NCBI RefSeq assembly: GCF_001507335.1
Contig: NZ_LMAH01000001.1
Location: 248,001-312,000 of the forward strand
DNA: 64,000 nt
Reading direction: 5' to 3'
Origin: Chryseobacterium sp. JAH
GTDB taxonomy: Bacteria; Bacteroidota; Bacteroidia; Flavobacteriales; Weeksellaceae
Shown: in pieces, positions 1 through 8,677 of the stretch
Layout of the letters: the number at the start of each line of letters is the position of its first letter
How positions within the stretch are numbered: position 1 is the first letter of the stretch
Translations under genes and position numbers: made by a program
The notes under the pieces: generated by a model
Seen by the model: only the letters and a program-made list of their open reading frames with translations
What the model was told of the DNA's origin: nothing
Databases searched by the model: none

Positions 1-1
1 T

Positions 2-220
2 AAAAGAGAAAAAATAGGAGATGTACCAACAGAAATGTTTTATCACTTTTTTAAGTCGTTTACTGATGCTGCAAGATGCAATTTGAATATTAAATCTGAA
101 GGGGAGAATGAACATCACAAAATTGAATCAATATTTAAAGCTTTTGCAAAAGCGATAAAAATGGCAGTCAATCAGACTGACCTAAATTATAATTTACCAT
201 CAACCAAAGGGAGTTTATAA
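2..220 (+). CDS. hisB: Imidazoleglycerol-phosphate dehydratase, C-terminal part
   Basis: Last 72 residues of HisB, which dehydrates imidazoleglycerol phosphate to imidazole-acetol phosphate in histidine synthesis. The frame is open from the window edge, so the 5' part lies outside. Visible family motifs are [12 protein letters not shown] and [10 protein letters not shown], the latter carrying the paired metal-binding histidines and glutamate, and the typical C-terminus LPSTKGSL. It stops one base before hisH begins, as expected of one operon. Whether this copy is fused to a histidinol-phosphatase domain, as in many Bacteroidota, cannot be seen. Confidence 0.93.
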   Translation, partial: KREKIGDVPTEMFYHFFKSFTDAARCNLNIKSEGENEHHKIESIFKAFAKAIKMAVNQTDLNYNLPSTKGSL

Positions 221-221
221 A

Positions 222-800
222 ATGATAGCAATTATAAAATATAACGGTGGAAACGTCAATTCTGTTCAGAATGCTCTTGAAAGATTGGGTGCAGACTCAA
301 TTATTACAGATGATTTTGAATTGATAAAAAATGCCGACAAAGTAATTTTTCCCGGTGTTGGCGAAGCTTCATCTGCGATGAAAGTTTTAAAAGAAAAAGG
401 TTTGGATCTGTTAATTCCAAGTTTGAAGCAACCTGTTTTGGGAATCTGTCTCGGAATGCAGTTGATGTGTAAAAATAATGAAGAAGGAAATACAGTAGGA
501 ATGGGGATTTTTGATTGCGATGTGAAAAAATTCCCTCCATTGGATCTGATTCCACACATGGGTTGGAATACCGTTTCAAATGAAAGATCTCCACTGTTTT
601 CAGAGAAATCCGGTGAAAATGATCTTTATTTTGTGCATAGTTTTTATTGTGAATTGACAGAACATACAAGTTCTGTCTGCAACTATATTTTGCCCTTCAG
701 CGCATCTTTACAAAAAGATAATTTCTTTGCGACACAATTTCACCCTGAGAAATCTGGAAAAACAGGAAGTAAAATAGTAGAAAATTTTTTGAACCTCTAA
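222..800 (+). CDS. hisH: Imidazole glycerol phosphate synthase, glutaminase subunit
   Basis: Class I glutamine amidotransferase (192 residues, normal for the family) that supplies ammonia to HisF. The nucleophile is Cys76 in GICLGMQ. The other triad members are His174 and Glu176 in FHPEKSG near the C-terminus. The start [11 protein letters not shown] matches the family, one base after the hisB stop, with hisA 13 bases downstream. Cytoplasmic. The order hisB-hisH-hisA-hisF-hisIE is the usual one in flavobacteria. Confidence 0.96.
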   Translation: MIAIIKYNGGNVNSVQNALERLGADSIITDDFELIKNADKVIFPGVGEASSAMKVLKEKGLDLLIPSLKQPVLGICLGMQLMCKNNEEGNTVGMGIFDCDVKKFPPLDLIPHMGWNTVSNERSPLFSEKSGENDLYFVHSFYCELTEHTSSVCNYILPFSASLQKDNFFATQFHPEKSGKTGSKIVENFLNL

Positions 801-813
801 AAAACCTATATAT

Positions 814-1533
814 ATGAAAATAATACCGGCCATAGACATCATCGACGGAAAATGCGTTCGACTTTCAAAAGGTGATTACGATACCAAGAAAATTTACAAT
901 GAACATCCTCTGGAAGTTGCTAAAGAATTTGAAGCCTCTGGCATTCAGTTTCTGCATTTAGTTGATTTGGATGGTGCAAAATCAAAACACATTGTCAATC
1001 AAAAAGTGTTGGAAAATATTGCGAAAGAAACTTCTTTGCAGATCGATTTTGGTGGCGGACTGAAAACTGAAAAGGATATAGAAACAGCCTTTAATGCAGG
1101 TGCAAAACAAATCACAATCGGCAGCATCGCTGTTCAGAATCCAGAATTTTGTTATCAATTAATTGAAAAATACGGAGCTGAAAAAATAATTCTCGGAGCC
1201 GACTGCGAAAATAAAATGATAAAAACTTCCGGCTGGTTGGAACAAAGCGATAAAAACGTGATTAATTTTATTCTTGATTATCAAAAAAAAGGTATTCGAA
1301 ACGTAATTTGTACCGATATTTCAAAAGACGGAATGCTGGGAGGCGCTTCCACCGAACTGTACAGAGAGATTTTAGAAAAAACATCCGTTCAATTAGTGGC
1401 AAGTGGCGGAATTTCCTGTATAGAAGATGTTTATCTGATGAAGGAGATCGGATGTGCCGGAACGATCATTGGTAAGGCAATTTATGAAGGTAAAATCACT
1501 CTGAAAGAATTGCAAAAATTTATTGAAAACTAA
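814..1533 (+). CDS. hisA: ProFAR isomerase (phosphoribosylformimino-5-aminoimidazole carboxamide ribotide isomerase)
   Basis: TIM-barrel isomerase of 239 residues that opens the ProFAR aminoaldose to PRFAR, the substrate of HisF/HisH. The two catalytic aspartates are Asp8 ([10 protein letters not shown]) and Asp130 (ILGAD). The half-barrel phosphate loops show as DFGGGLKT and VASGGIS. Same strand as hisH and closely spaced. A 155-base gap follows before hisF, the only loose junction in this operon. Confidence 0.95.
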   Translation: MKIIPAIDIIDGKCVRLSKGDYDTKKIYNEHPLEVAKEFEASGIQFLHLVDLDGAKSKHIVNQKVLENIAKETSLQIDFGGGLKTEKDIETAFNAGAKQITIGSIAVQNPEFCYQLIEKYGAEKIILGADCENKMIKTSGWLEQSDKNVINFILDYQKKGIRNVICTDISKDGMLGGASTELYREILEKTSVQLVASGGISCIEDVYLMKEIGCAGTIIGKAIYEGKITLKELQKFIEN

Positions 1534-1688
1534 ATTTGGATTTCTTTATACTAAATTCATTCAAGTCACTATAAACTTTTTAGAAGAGCACATCAGCTTA
1601 AAAACTTACATCAACAAGTCCCAACGGGACGCTTTAACAAAGGATGGGATGAAATCCTATCAACATTAAACATGACAAATAAGAAAAA
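1534..1688 (+). repeat. hisA-hisF intergenic spacer with short palindromes
   Basis: The spacer holds a perfect small hairpin, GTCCC-AAC-GGGAC (1618-1630), followed by GGATGGGATGAAATCC (about 1642-1657), which is also partly self-complementary. No open frame of substance and no TANNTTTG promoter box was found. Such GTCCCAACGGGAC units resemble dispersed intergenic elements of flavobacteria, but I cannot count copies elsewhere. Confidence 0.3.
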
Positions 1689-2441
1689 ATGCTCAAAAAA
1701 AGAATAATCCCTTGCCTCGACATCAAAGACGGAACCACGGTAAAAGGAATCAACTTTGAAGGTCTTCGAAATGCCGGAAATCCTATTGATTTAGCCAAAA
1801 AATATGAAAATGAAGGAGCGGACGAACTGGTTTTTCTGGACATTACGGCAACCATAGAAGAACGAAAAACTTTTGTCGAACTAGTGAAAAATATTGCCAG
1901 AGAACTGAGCATTCCATTTACTGTAGGAGGCGGAATTTCTTCTGTGAAAGACGTCAGAAAACTGTTGGAAGCCGGAGCGGATAAAATCAGCATCAATTCA
2001 TCAGCAGTGAAAAATCCCTATCTGATTTCTGAACTGGCGAAAGAGTTTGGAAGTCAGTGTATCGTTGTTGCGATTGATACAAAATTTGTTAATAACGAAG
2101 ATTGGGTTTTTGTAAAAGGTGGAAGAGAAATGACTCCGTTGAAGACCTTGGATTGGTCAAAAAAAGTTGAGGAATTGGGAGCCGGCGAAATTCTTTTAAC
2201 CTCAATGAATGGTGACGGAACAAAAAACGGTTTTGACTTGAGATTGACGAAACTCATTTCAGAAAAGATAAATATTCCGGTGATCGCTTCCGGCGGAGCA
2301 GGAAAAATTGAAGATTTTGAAGATGTTTATAATCTAACAAAAGCAACTGGAGCTTTGGCTGCAAGCATTTTTCACTTTGGTGAGATTGGAATTGATGACT
2401 TAAAAAATGACTTAAAAAACAGAAATATCAACGTACGATGA
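1689..2441 (+). CDS. hisF: Imidazole glycerol phosphate synthase, cyclase subunit
   Basis: TIM-barrel cyclase (250 residues) that joins PRFAR and ammonia from HisH to form imidazole glycerol phosphate and AICAR. Catalytic Asp11 sits in [10 protein letters not shown] and Asp130 in VVAIDTK. Phosphate-binding loops are TVGGGIS and ASGGAGK. The start is the ATG giving [11 protein letters not shown], the standard family N-terminus. The stop overlaps the hisIE start by four bases (ATGA), implying translational coupling. Confidence 0.96.
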   Translation: MLKKRIIPCLDIKDGTTVKGINFEGLRNAGNPIDLAKKYENEGADELVFLDITATIEERKTFVELVKNIARELSIPFTVGGGISSVKDVRKLLEAGADKISINSSAVKNPYLISELAKEFGSQCIVVAIDTKFVNNEDWVFVKGGREMTPLKTLDWSKKVEELGAGEILLTSMNGDGTKNGFDLRLTKLISEKINIPVIASGGAGKIEDFEDVYNLTKATGALAASIFHFGEIGIDDLKNDLKNRNINVR

Positions 2442-3025
2442 AAATAGATTTTAATAAAACAAACGGACTGGTCCCTGTGGTTATCCAAGACGAAAGAACT
2501 TTACAGGTTTTAATGCTTGGTTACATGAATGAAGGGGCTTTTAACAAAACAAAAAAGGAAGGTATCGTTACTTTTTTCAGTCGTTCAAAAAACAGATTGT
2601 GGACAAAAGGTGAAGAGTCTGGGAATTTTATGTCCGTAAAAAAAATTCAGATCGATTGTGATCAGGATACAATTTTAATTAAAGTCATTCCAAAAAATAC
2701 AGTGTGTCACACTGGAAGCTTCAGCTGTTTTGGTGAGAAAGATTGCAAAGGTTTTATATATCAGCTGGAAGCTAAAATCGCTCAGCGAATTGATGACAAA
2801 GTAGATAGTTCTTATACCTATTCATTATATCAAAGAGGCATCAATAAAGTGGCTCAAAAAGTCGGAGAGGAGGCTGTGGAATTGGTGATTGAAGCTAAAG
2901 ACAATGATGAAAATTTATTTAAAAATGAAGCAGCTGATTTACTATATCACTTTTTAATTTTGTTAAGAGCGAAGAACTTTTCGTTAAATCAAATTGAAGA
3001 AATTCTACTGCAAAGAAATCAATAA
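2438..3025 (+). CDS. hisIE: Bifunctional phosphoribosyl-AMP cyclohydrolase / phosphoribosyl-ATP pyrophosphatase
   Basis: Fusion of HisI (about residues 1-105) and HisE (about 108-195), steps 2 and 3 of histidine synthesis. The HisI part shows [19 protein letters not shown] and the metal-binding region DCDQDT with CHTGSFSCF. The HisE part is an all-alpha NTP pyrophosphohydrolase with [14 protein letters not shown] and NEAADLLYH acidic metal ligands. Length and order match bacterial HisIE. The start overlaps the hisF stop by four bases. Last gene of the operon, followed by a terminator hairpin. Confidence 0.96.
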   Translation: MKIDFNKTNGLVPVVIQDERTLQVLMLGYMNEGAFNKTKKEGIVTFFSRSKNRLWTKGEESGNFMSVKKIQIDCDQDTILIKVIPKNTVCHTGSFSCFGEKDCKGFIYQLEAKIAQRIDDKVDSSYTYSLYQRGINKVAQKVGEEAVELVIEAKDNDENLFKNEAADLLYHFLILLRAKNFSLNQIEEILLQRNQ

Positions 3026-3050
3026 AAAAACCTGCAAATCTGCAGGTTAC
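3024..3050. terminator. Terminator between hisIE and the M28 peptidase genes
   Basis: An 8-bp perfect stem, AACCTGCA / TGCAGGTT (3029-3036 and 3041-3048), has a 4-base loop. On the minus strand it is followed by seven T, so it best terminates the M28 peptidase transcript. It also lies just after the hisIE stop. Confidence 0.7.
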
Positions 3051-3087
3051 GTATATTTTTAAAACATAGATATATGTTTTTAACATT

Positions 3088-4026
3088 TTATTTTTTCTGA
3101 GTTTCTTTAATATCAGAAGTTTTATTTGCTCCAGCAAAATGCTGCAAAGCTCCGATGGTTGCCTTGCCGATATTAAAAACATACCGTACATCTGTATTGG
3201 CAAATGTATCATCTTTCGTATGCGGAAGTTCGCTTCTCAAATACTCAAAAAATCCTGTTATCACTTCACCTTTTTTCTCAAAGGAAATGTAGTCGCTGTG
3301 TTCAGCAGGATCAATTTTAGCTTTCAAAGGAGAGTATAATGTCGTGCAAGCCATCAGCTCTTTCGTGGCCTGAGTAGATGCTGCATTATTTTTAGAGCTG
3401 CCACCTTGGTCTTCATCACAGAAAACGGTGTCATTAAATATTCCTTTTTTACCACCAACTTGGTCTAAATTAAAAACCATTTTTATATCTAGCTGACGAA
3501 CTTTTTTCTGAAAAACTACCTCGTCTGCATAATGCTTACTGCCATATAATCCCTGTTCTTCACCTGAAAAATGGATAAATTTTATAGAATATTCAGTGGG
3601 AACATCCTTTAAAATTTTTGCGGCTTCCATTATAATGGAAGTTCCGCTTCCGTTGTCATTAACTCCGGGACCATTGATATTGTCGAAATGACCACAGATA
3701 ATGACATAGGTATCTGGATACACTGTTCCTTTTTTCGTGATGATAAGGTTTTTAGACTTCATCCTTCCCACAGAGAAAGGATCTTCCATGATCTGATCTT
3801 CTGTATAACCGAAGGAGAGATATTTATTTTTAATCCAAACTAATGCTTTATCATTTTCTTCGGAACCTGTGGTTTTTACGCCCAATTTCTCAAACTCTTT
3901 TAAATGAGAATTAATATCTTCAAATTTAAGAGCATCAACACGGTCCTGATAAGTTTGAATGAAATTTTGTGATTTCAGATCGTCGGTTGCAATACCGAAA
4001 AGCAAAATAGCTACAAGTTTTTTCAT
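3088..4026 (-). CDS. Secreted M28-family zinc peptidase without a sorting tail
   Basis: Metallopeptidase of 312 residues with a short hydrophobic N-terminus (MKKLVAILLFGIA) that probably directs export. M28 metal ligands are visible: His113 (CGHFD), Asp124 (GVNDNGSGTS), Glu156/157 (SGEEQG), Asp188 (NLDQVGG) and His243 (EHSDY). It is a close paralogue of the upstream gene but ends at KTSDIKETQKK, with no C-terminal T9SS domain. It may therefore stay in the periplasm or be released differently. The 57-base gap to the upstream paralogue and the lack of its own -7 box suggest co-transcription. Substrate unknown; aminopeptidase activity is inferred from the family. Confidence 0.85.
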   Translation of the reverse strand: MKKLVAILLFGIATDDLKSQNFIQTYQDRVDALKFEDINSHLKEFEKLGVKTTGSEENDKALVWIKNKYLSFGYTEDQIMEDPFSVGRMKSKNLIITKKGTVYPDTYVIICGHFDNINGPGVNDNGSGTSIIMEAAKILKDVPTEYSIKFIHFSGEEQGLYGSKHYADEVVFQKKVRQLDIKMVFNLDQVGGKKGIFNDTVFCDEDQGGSSKNNAASTQATKELMACTTLYSPLKAKIDPAEHSDYISFEKKGEVITGFFEYLRSELPHTKDDTFANTDVRYVFNIGKATIGALQHFAGANKTSDIKETQKK

Positions 4027-4083
4027 ATTTCTACATACAGATTACTAAATTAAATATTTTATATGATAGACTTTTCAACTTAA

Positions 4084-5262
4084 TTATTTCTCAATAATAA
4101 TTTTTTTTGAAATTTTTTCGCCCTCAAAAACTACTGTTCCGATATAATTTCCAGAATCTATTCCTGAGATATTAATTTCTTTTTGATTTTCAGATTTTAA
4201 AACCAATTTTCCGGTTACATCAGTTATTTCTGTAGTAAAGTGGCGGACGGTAGCAGGAATCTCAATATGTAAAATATTTTTCGCTGGATTAGGAAAAAAT
4301 TTAACAGAGTCATGATCTTTCTGACCTTCACTAACTGCGAGAACCGATGTGGCCACCGCAAAATGCTGAAGCGCACCAAGCGCAGCTTTTCCTACATTAA
4401 AAACATATGTTGGATCTACATTGGCAAAAGTATCATTTACAGTATGCTCATTCATGCTCTGTGGAGTTTCGTAGAAACCTGTAATAATATCTCCTTTAGC
4501 TTCAAAAGGAACATAATCAGATGCATAGGTGTTTGACATAACGGTTTGAAGGGGAGAATAAAGAGTGGTACACGTTGCCAATTGTTGTGTAAAAGATAAA
4601 GAAGCAGCATTATTCCCCGGTAATCCTGACTGATCACTTTCGCATTTGATTGAATTACTAGGAGCAGACAATTTGCCTCCTACTTGATCAATGTTGAAAA
4701 CAACTCTCAAATTTAACTGTCGCACGCCGTTTTGAAAAACAACATTATCTACATAGTGATGGCTCCCTAAAAGCCCCTGTTCTTCACCGGAAAAATGAAT
4801 GAACTTTACAGAATATTCTGTAGGAACATCTTTTAAAATTCTTGCAGCTTCAAGCAGAATAGAAGTTCCGCTACCGTTATCACTCACTCCGGGACCTGTT
4901 ATCGTATCGTAATGGCCACAGATAATTACATAGGTGTTCGGATAAACAGTTCCTGTTTTTGTGATGATTAAATTTTTTGTCGTATTGCCGTTTACTGTAA
5001 AGCTGTCTTCGGTAATTTGATTGGCAGCATACCCGTAAGCTTGATATTTCGTTTTAAGCCAGTTCAGCGTATTTGTATTGGCGGTAGATCCACTCGTTTT
5101 TACACCCAATGCAGCAAACTCCTGAAGAAGTGTAGTAATATTAGGTTGCGTTATCTGATTGACTCTGTTTTGATAAGCTTGAATAAAACTTTGAGCGTGC
5201 GCATTATAAGTTGCTAATGAAAGGAGTAGAAGAGTGGATAATTTTTTCACTTTAAATGTCAA
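4084..5262 (-). CDS. Secreted M28-family peptidase with T9SS type A sorting domain
   Basis: Zinc peptidase of 392 residues. Signal peptide about residues 1-24 (KKLSTLLLLSLATY, cleavage near AHAQ). The M28 domain shows CGHYD, GVSDNGSGTS, SGEEQGLLGS, NIDQVGG and ASDYVPFE; where the paralogue has EHSDY this copy has YASDY, so the last histidine ligand is not obvious. The C-terminal ~75 residues (FFPNPAKNILHIE ... DVTGKLVLK ... KKIIIEK) form a type A T9SS sorting domain, predicting secretion across the outer membrane. It heads a two-gene tandem with the shorter M28 gene. Confidence 0.88.
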   Translation of the reverse strand: MTFKVKKLSTLLLLSLATYNAHAQSFIQAYQNRVNQITQPNITTLLQEFAALGVKTSGSTANTNTLNWLKTKYQAYGYAANQITEDSFTVNGNTTKNLIITKTGTVYPNTYVIICGHYDTITGPGVSDNGSGTSILLEAARILKDVPTEYSVKFIHFSGEEQGLLGSHHYVDNVVFQNGVRQLNLRVVFNIDQVGGKLSAPSNSIKCESDQSGLPGNNAASLSFTQQLATCTTLYSPLQTVMSNTYASDYVPFEAKGDIITGFYETPQSMNEHTVNDTFANVDPTYVFNVGKAALGALQHFAVATSVLAVSEGQKDHDSVKFFPNPAKNILHIEIPATVRHFTTEITDVTGKLVLKSENQKEINISGIDSGNYIGTVVFEGEKISKKIIIEK

Positions 5263-5287
5263 TTTTATACTTTGAAGTAATTTTAAA

Positions 5288-5295
5288 CAAATGTA
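5288..5295 (-). promoter_or_regulatory. -7 promoter box of the M28 peptidase pair
   Basis: Minus-strand TACATTTG matches the Bacteroidota -7 consensus TANNTTTG. It would start transcription about 22 bases before the upstream M28 gene. Confidence 0.5.
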
Positions 5296-5300
5296 GATAA

Positions 5301-5334
5301 TAAAAAAATCCCGAGCAAAAAACTCGGGATTTTA
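5301..5334 (-). terminator. Terminator after rplT
   Basis: An 11-bp perfect stem, AAAATCCCGAG / CTCGGGATTTT (5305-5315 and 5323-5333), is flanked on the minus strand by a run of T. It closes the rpmI-rplT transcript. Confidence 0.8.
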
Positions 5335-5357
5335 TATTGATAACAAAAAATTTTACA

Positions 5358-5702
5358 TTATTTTACTTGATCTACAACTGCTTTGAATGCTTCAGGATAG
5401 TTCATAGCCAAATCAGCTAAAACTTTTCTGTTTAATTCAATGTTGTTCTTTTTAAGAGCTCCCATAAACTGAGAGTAAGACATTCCGTGCTCTCTAGCTC
5501 CTGCGTTGATACGCATGATCCAAAGTGATCTGAAGTTTCTCTTTTTCTCTTTTCTTCCACGGTAAGCATATTGCATTGCTTTTTGTACCGCGTTTTTAGC
5601 AACAGTCCAAACGTTCTTTCTTCTACCGAAAAAACCTTTAGCTTGTTTCATTAATTTTTTTCTGCGCGCTCTAGAAGCTACGGCATTTACTGATCTTGGC
5701 AT
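5358..5702 (-). CDS. rplT: 50S ribosomal protein L20
   Basis: L20 (114 residues, normal length), a 23S rRNA-binding protein needed early in large-subunit assembly. The N-terminus [16 protein letters not shown] is a basic rRNA-binding tail, and the middle shows [17 protein letters not shown] and [10 protein letters not shown], hallmarks of the family. It follows rpmI by 117 bases on the same strand. In many bacteria L20 represses this operon by binding its leader; no recognisable leader structure was identified here. Confidence 0.97.
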   Translation of the reverse strand: MPRSVNAVASRARRKKLMKQAKGFFGRRKNVWTVAKNAVQKAMQYAYRGRKEKKRNFRSLWIMRINAGAREHGMSYSQFMGALKKNNIELNRKVLADLAMNYPEAFKAVVDQVK

Positions 5703-5819
5703 AATTTAAATTGTTTTTTTGAAAAGGGCGGTAAACTGTTTCATTACACTTATTTGCACCGTTTCAGGGTTAAAATGTTGAATTGTTATTCTTATAAACC
5801 GAAAAATGATTTATAAAAA

Positions 5820-6017
5820 CTACTTAATTGCTAATTGACGTTTAACGCCTTTCTCATCCACTTTCGCAACATAAGAAGTAGTAGTAAGATTTCTCTTCTG
5901 CTTAGTTTCTTTTTTAGTTAAGATGTGGCTTTTGAAAGCATTTTTTCTTTTAATCTTACCAGTTCCGGTAAGTTTAAAACGCTTCTTAGCACCTGATTTC
6001 GTTTTTAATTTTGGCAT
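5820..6017 (-). CDS. rpmI: 50S ribosomal protein L35
   Basis: Small basic ribosomal protein (65 residues) with the family signature [18 protein letters not shown] and [15 protein letters not shown]. It normally follows infC directly. Here a 595-residue membrane protein gene and an infC terminator intervene, and rpmI appears to have its own -7 box upstream. Confidence 0.96.
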   Translation of the reverse strand: MPKLKTKSGAKKRFKLTGTGKIKRKNAFKSHILTKKETKQKRNLTTTSYVAKVDEKGVKRQLAIK

Positions 6018-6091
6018 TGTTTGCTTTTTTATGTTTTTGTTATCAATATTTGTTTTTAAATCCCTGAAGATATATCAAGAATAATGGTTTG

Positions 6092-6099
6092 CAAAGTTA
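6092..6099 (-). promoter_or_regulatory. -7 promoter box of rpmI-rplT
   Basis: Minus-strand TAACTTTG fits TANNTTTG. Predicted start is near 6088, giving a leader of about 70 bases before rpmI, long enough for an autoregulatory structure. It would free rpmI-rplT from the infC transcript. Confidence 0.5.
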
Positions 6100-6118
6100 C
6101 GAAAAAATATTAAATCTC

Positions 6119-7906
6119 CTACCTAAATAAAAGGTTTTCAATTAATGTATCCTTTTTCGCAATCATATGAATCTCTGTTGACTTTTCATGATAAATGATT
6201 TTAGTTTTGATAAGTGAATTTTCAGAAAATATATCTTTAAATTTTGTATAACTAATTTCCTTATTATCTATCTCAATCGAATAGGTTTCACCACTTTTGA
6301 ATTCTTTATAAATAGAATTTCCCTTTAATAAAATTAATGCATCCCTCTTATTTTCAAATAAATATCCCGGAATCGTCAGTTGGTTATCCTTAAGTTTAAT
6401 TCCCGCATTTTTTCCATATTTATTAATAAACATTATGTATTGATTAACATTATCTTTTGCTAAAACTTTAATGTAGTTAGTCTTGAAAATCATGTTTTCT
6501 TTCAGCTGATCTCCAATATTAAAGTTAAGTTCTGATCCAGTACCGAAAATAATAAGATCAGGATTTCTTCTCATCACATAATTAGCATCACCCAACTCAT
6601 GTGCTAATGCACCATTTCCAAAATTAGATGGTGGATTCCTGGCAAGAAAATAATCGTTTAAACCCAACATATCAACTGTGGGAAGTTCAGAAAAATAAGG
6701 AATACATCCTGCAGCAGTTACAGCAATCAGTGTATTATTCGGGAAAATATTTTTAAGTCTATTTCCCAGATGCATTCCATCAAACTCCCATCTTTCATCT
6801 TTTGCATATTGATTAGCTGGTATAAATACCTGAATACACACGCTAGAGATTAATAGAATAAAGAAAAAAACTCTCGTTTTAGTAATACTAAAATCTATCT
6901 TGTTCGAATGTTCTAAACCTGTTATAATAGAAAAAACTAAAAAAATCAGCACTACATAATAATGTCTAAACGCAGGAAATATATCACCACCAATTAACGT
7001 AATGTAGGACATCCATGCCATAGTACACAATAATAGATATAACCCAAATAAATTTTTCTTTTTAAAAACTAGATAATATAAACATAAAAAACCAAGTGCA
7101 GAAAGAAGTAAAGTCCCTAAAAAAGCTTTAAAATTGTAATATCCCCCTCGCAAAATATGATGTAGAGTAATTTTGACCTTTACTAATGCTGTGTTGGGTA
7201 CAAGTTCTCCATAATAATTATATCTAAATACAAGCTGACCCAATAAAAATAGAGAAGGAATAAGAATTACGGAAAAAACAATTTTTAAAAATAGCTTCCT
7301 ATCTCTGAAATTAAAAACTAGTAAAAATACTGAGGTCAAGATAGTAAATAGATAACCATCAGGTCTTGTGAGAGCTAAGAGCCCTAACCATAATGAAAGT
7401 AGGTAAATTCTTTCGAAGTTTTTTTTATTGATAATAACTGATACCTCTATAATCATCAGAGTTATAAAAAAGATATACAGTGGTTGCTCTAAACCGCCAA
7501 CTGCCCAAACTGCTACACATGGTGTAGTAACAAATAGTAACATGGCATAGTATATATATTGTATTTTAGAACCCTGACTTTTGAAATAAAATAAGATAAC
7601 GCCTAAAATCCCTAATGAGCACAATATTCCTAGAATTCTTGTAGCAATCATCAGATCAAATCCTAATTTCCCTAATGCAGAAACACCCAAAATCCACAAC
7701 AAATTAGAATATCCCTCAACAGGAGAACCATCGTTCCAAGTTAATCCTTTGCCTTCAATGAAACGTTTTGCATAACGAAGGGATATTAAACTGTCATCTG
7801 AAATGAAAGGATAATAATATAAGCAACTTAAAAAGAAGATGCATAAGACAAGCAGCAATAAGTAATTATATTCTAGCCTCCTTGATTTATATTTAATTGA
7901 ATTCAC
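6119..7906 (-). CDS. GT-C fold polytopic membrane glycosyltransferase-like protein
   Basis: Integral membrane protein of 595 residues with roughly 10-12 hydrophobic segments in the first ~370 residues and a soluble C-terminal third. After the first segment come Asp37-Asp38 (SDDSLISLRYAKRF), then EGKGLTWNDG and VEGYSNLLW. This arrangement is typical of GT-C transferases that use polyprenyl-phosphate sugars and is close in pattern to mycobacterial AftB-like arabinosyltransferases. The acceptor is unknown; an envelope glycan or lipid is likely. It lies between infC and rpmI, normally adjacent genes, behind the infC terminator and without a clear promoter. The DNA looks more AT-rich than its ribosomal neighbours, which suggests insertion by transfer. 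Confidence 0.6.
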   Translation of the reverse strand: MNSIKYKSRRLEYNYLLLLVLCIFFLSCLYYYPFISDDSLISLRYAKRFIEGKGLTWNDGSPVEGYSNLLWILGVSALGKLGFDLMIATRILGILCSLGILGVILFYFKSQGSKIQYIYYAMLLFVTTPCVAVWAVGGLEQPLYIFFITLMIIEVSVIINKKNFERIYLLSLWLGLLALTRPDGYLFTILTSVFLLVFNFRDRKLFLKIVFSVILIPSLFLLGQLVFRYNYYGELVPNTALVKVKITLHHILRGGYYNFKAFLGTLLLSALGFLCLYYLVFKKKNLFGLYLLLCTMAWMSYITLIGGDIFPAFRHYYVVLIFLVFSIITGLEHSNKIDFSITKTRVFFFILLISSVCIQVFIPANQYAKDERWEFDGMHLGNRLKNIFPNNTLIAVTAAGCIPYFSELPTVDMLGLNDYFLARNPPSNFGNGALAHELGDANYVMRRNPDLIIFGTGSELNFNIGDQLKENMIFKTNYIKVLAKDNVNQYIMFINKYGKNAGIKLKDNQLTIPGYLFENKRDALILLKGNSIYKEFKSGETYSIEIDNKEISYTKFKDIFSENSLIKTKIIYHEKSTEIHMIAKKDTLIENLLFR

Positions 7907-7937
7907 CTAATTAGTTTTAATAAAGTGCAAAATAAAG

Positions 7938-7966
7938 AAAAAAAAAACCTCAAATTTCTTTGAGGT
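7938..7966 (-). terminator. Terminator after infC
   Basis: Perfect 8-bp stem ACCTCAAA / TTTGAGGT (7947-7954 and 7959-7966) with loop TTTC. On the minus strand it is followed by about nine T. It separates infC from the inserted membrane protein gene. Confidence 0.75.
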
Positions 7967-7989
7967 CATATTTATAAGTTCTAAATGAA

Positions 7990-8550
7990 TTATTTAGCTG
8001 GTTTTTTAGGACTCATCATCATAATCATTCTCTTACCTTCAAGTTTAGGTAACTGATCTACTTTACCAACGTGCTCTAATTCCTGAGCCAGTTTAAGAAG
8101 TAAAATTTCACCCTGATCTTTAAAGATAATGGAACGTCCTTTGAAAAATACGTAGGTTTTCAATTTTGAACCTTCTTCCAAAAACTTTTCAGCATGTTTT
8201 TTCTTAAAATCATAATCGTGCTCATCCGTCTGAGGTCCGAAACGGATCTCCTTAACAACCACTTTGATTTGTTTTGCTTTAAGTTCTTTAGTTTTTTTCT
8301 TCTGCTCGTATAAAAACTTCTTATAGTCTAATATTCTCGCAATGAAAGGTTCAGCTTTATCTGAAATCACGACCAAATCTAATTCCTGTTCTTTGGCAAT
8401 TTGTCTCGCTTTATCAATCGGGAAAATTCCCGCTTCTACGTTGTCGCCCACTAAACGAAGTTCCCGTACACGGATCTTATCGTTTATCATGTGTAAGTCC
8501 TCCTGTGGTGGACGTCTCTGTGGGCCTCTGTTGTTAAATCTTTGTGCTAT
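7990..8550 (-). CDS. infC: Translation initiation factor IF-3, probable non-AUG (AUA) start
   Basis: IF-3 binds the 30S subunit and polices start-codon choice. The core ([57 protein letters not shown]) is unmistakable. An AUG exists at 8488-8490 (166 residues). The frame stays open further upstream and encodes a basic arm ([19 protein letters not shown]) resembling the N-terminus of other flavobacterial IF-3 proteins. The only initiator-like codon before the in-frame stop is AUA at 8548-8550, giving 186 residues. A rare start in infC is the known basis of IF-3 autoregulation in Escherichia coli (AUU). The AUA choice here is inference. Confidence 0.9.
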   Translation of the reverse strand: MAQRFNNRGPQRRPPQEDLHMINDKIRVRELRLVGDNVEAGIFPIDKARQIAKEQELDLVVISDKAEPFIARILDYKKFLYEQKKKTKELKAKQIKVVVKEIRFGPQTDEHDYDFKKKHAEKFLEEGSKLKTYVFFKGRSIIFKDQGEILLLKLAQELEHVGKVDQLPKLEGKRMIMMMSPKKPAK

Positions 8551-8677
8551 CGCTTTATAATTTTATTGGTTAATAACTAATTTTGAATTGAAAAATTTAA
8601 TGATTAAAAAATTTAAAAATTACTTTTAGCAAATTAATCTTTAAATAAATTTAATATTTAAATCATTAAATCTTCAA

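Noticed and set aside
5703-5819. L20 autoregulatory leader between rpmI and rplT.
   Set aside because: Only short AU hairpins are visible; no recognisable pseudoknot or helix mimicking 23S rRNA could be supported by eye.
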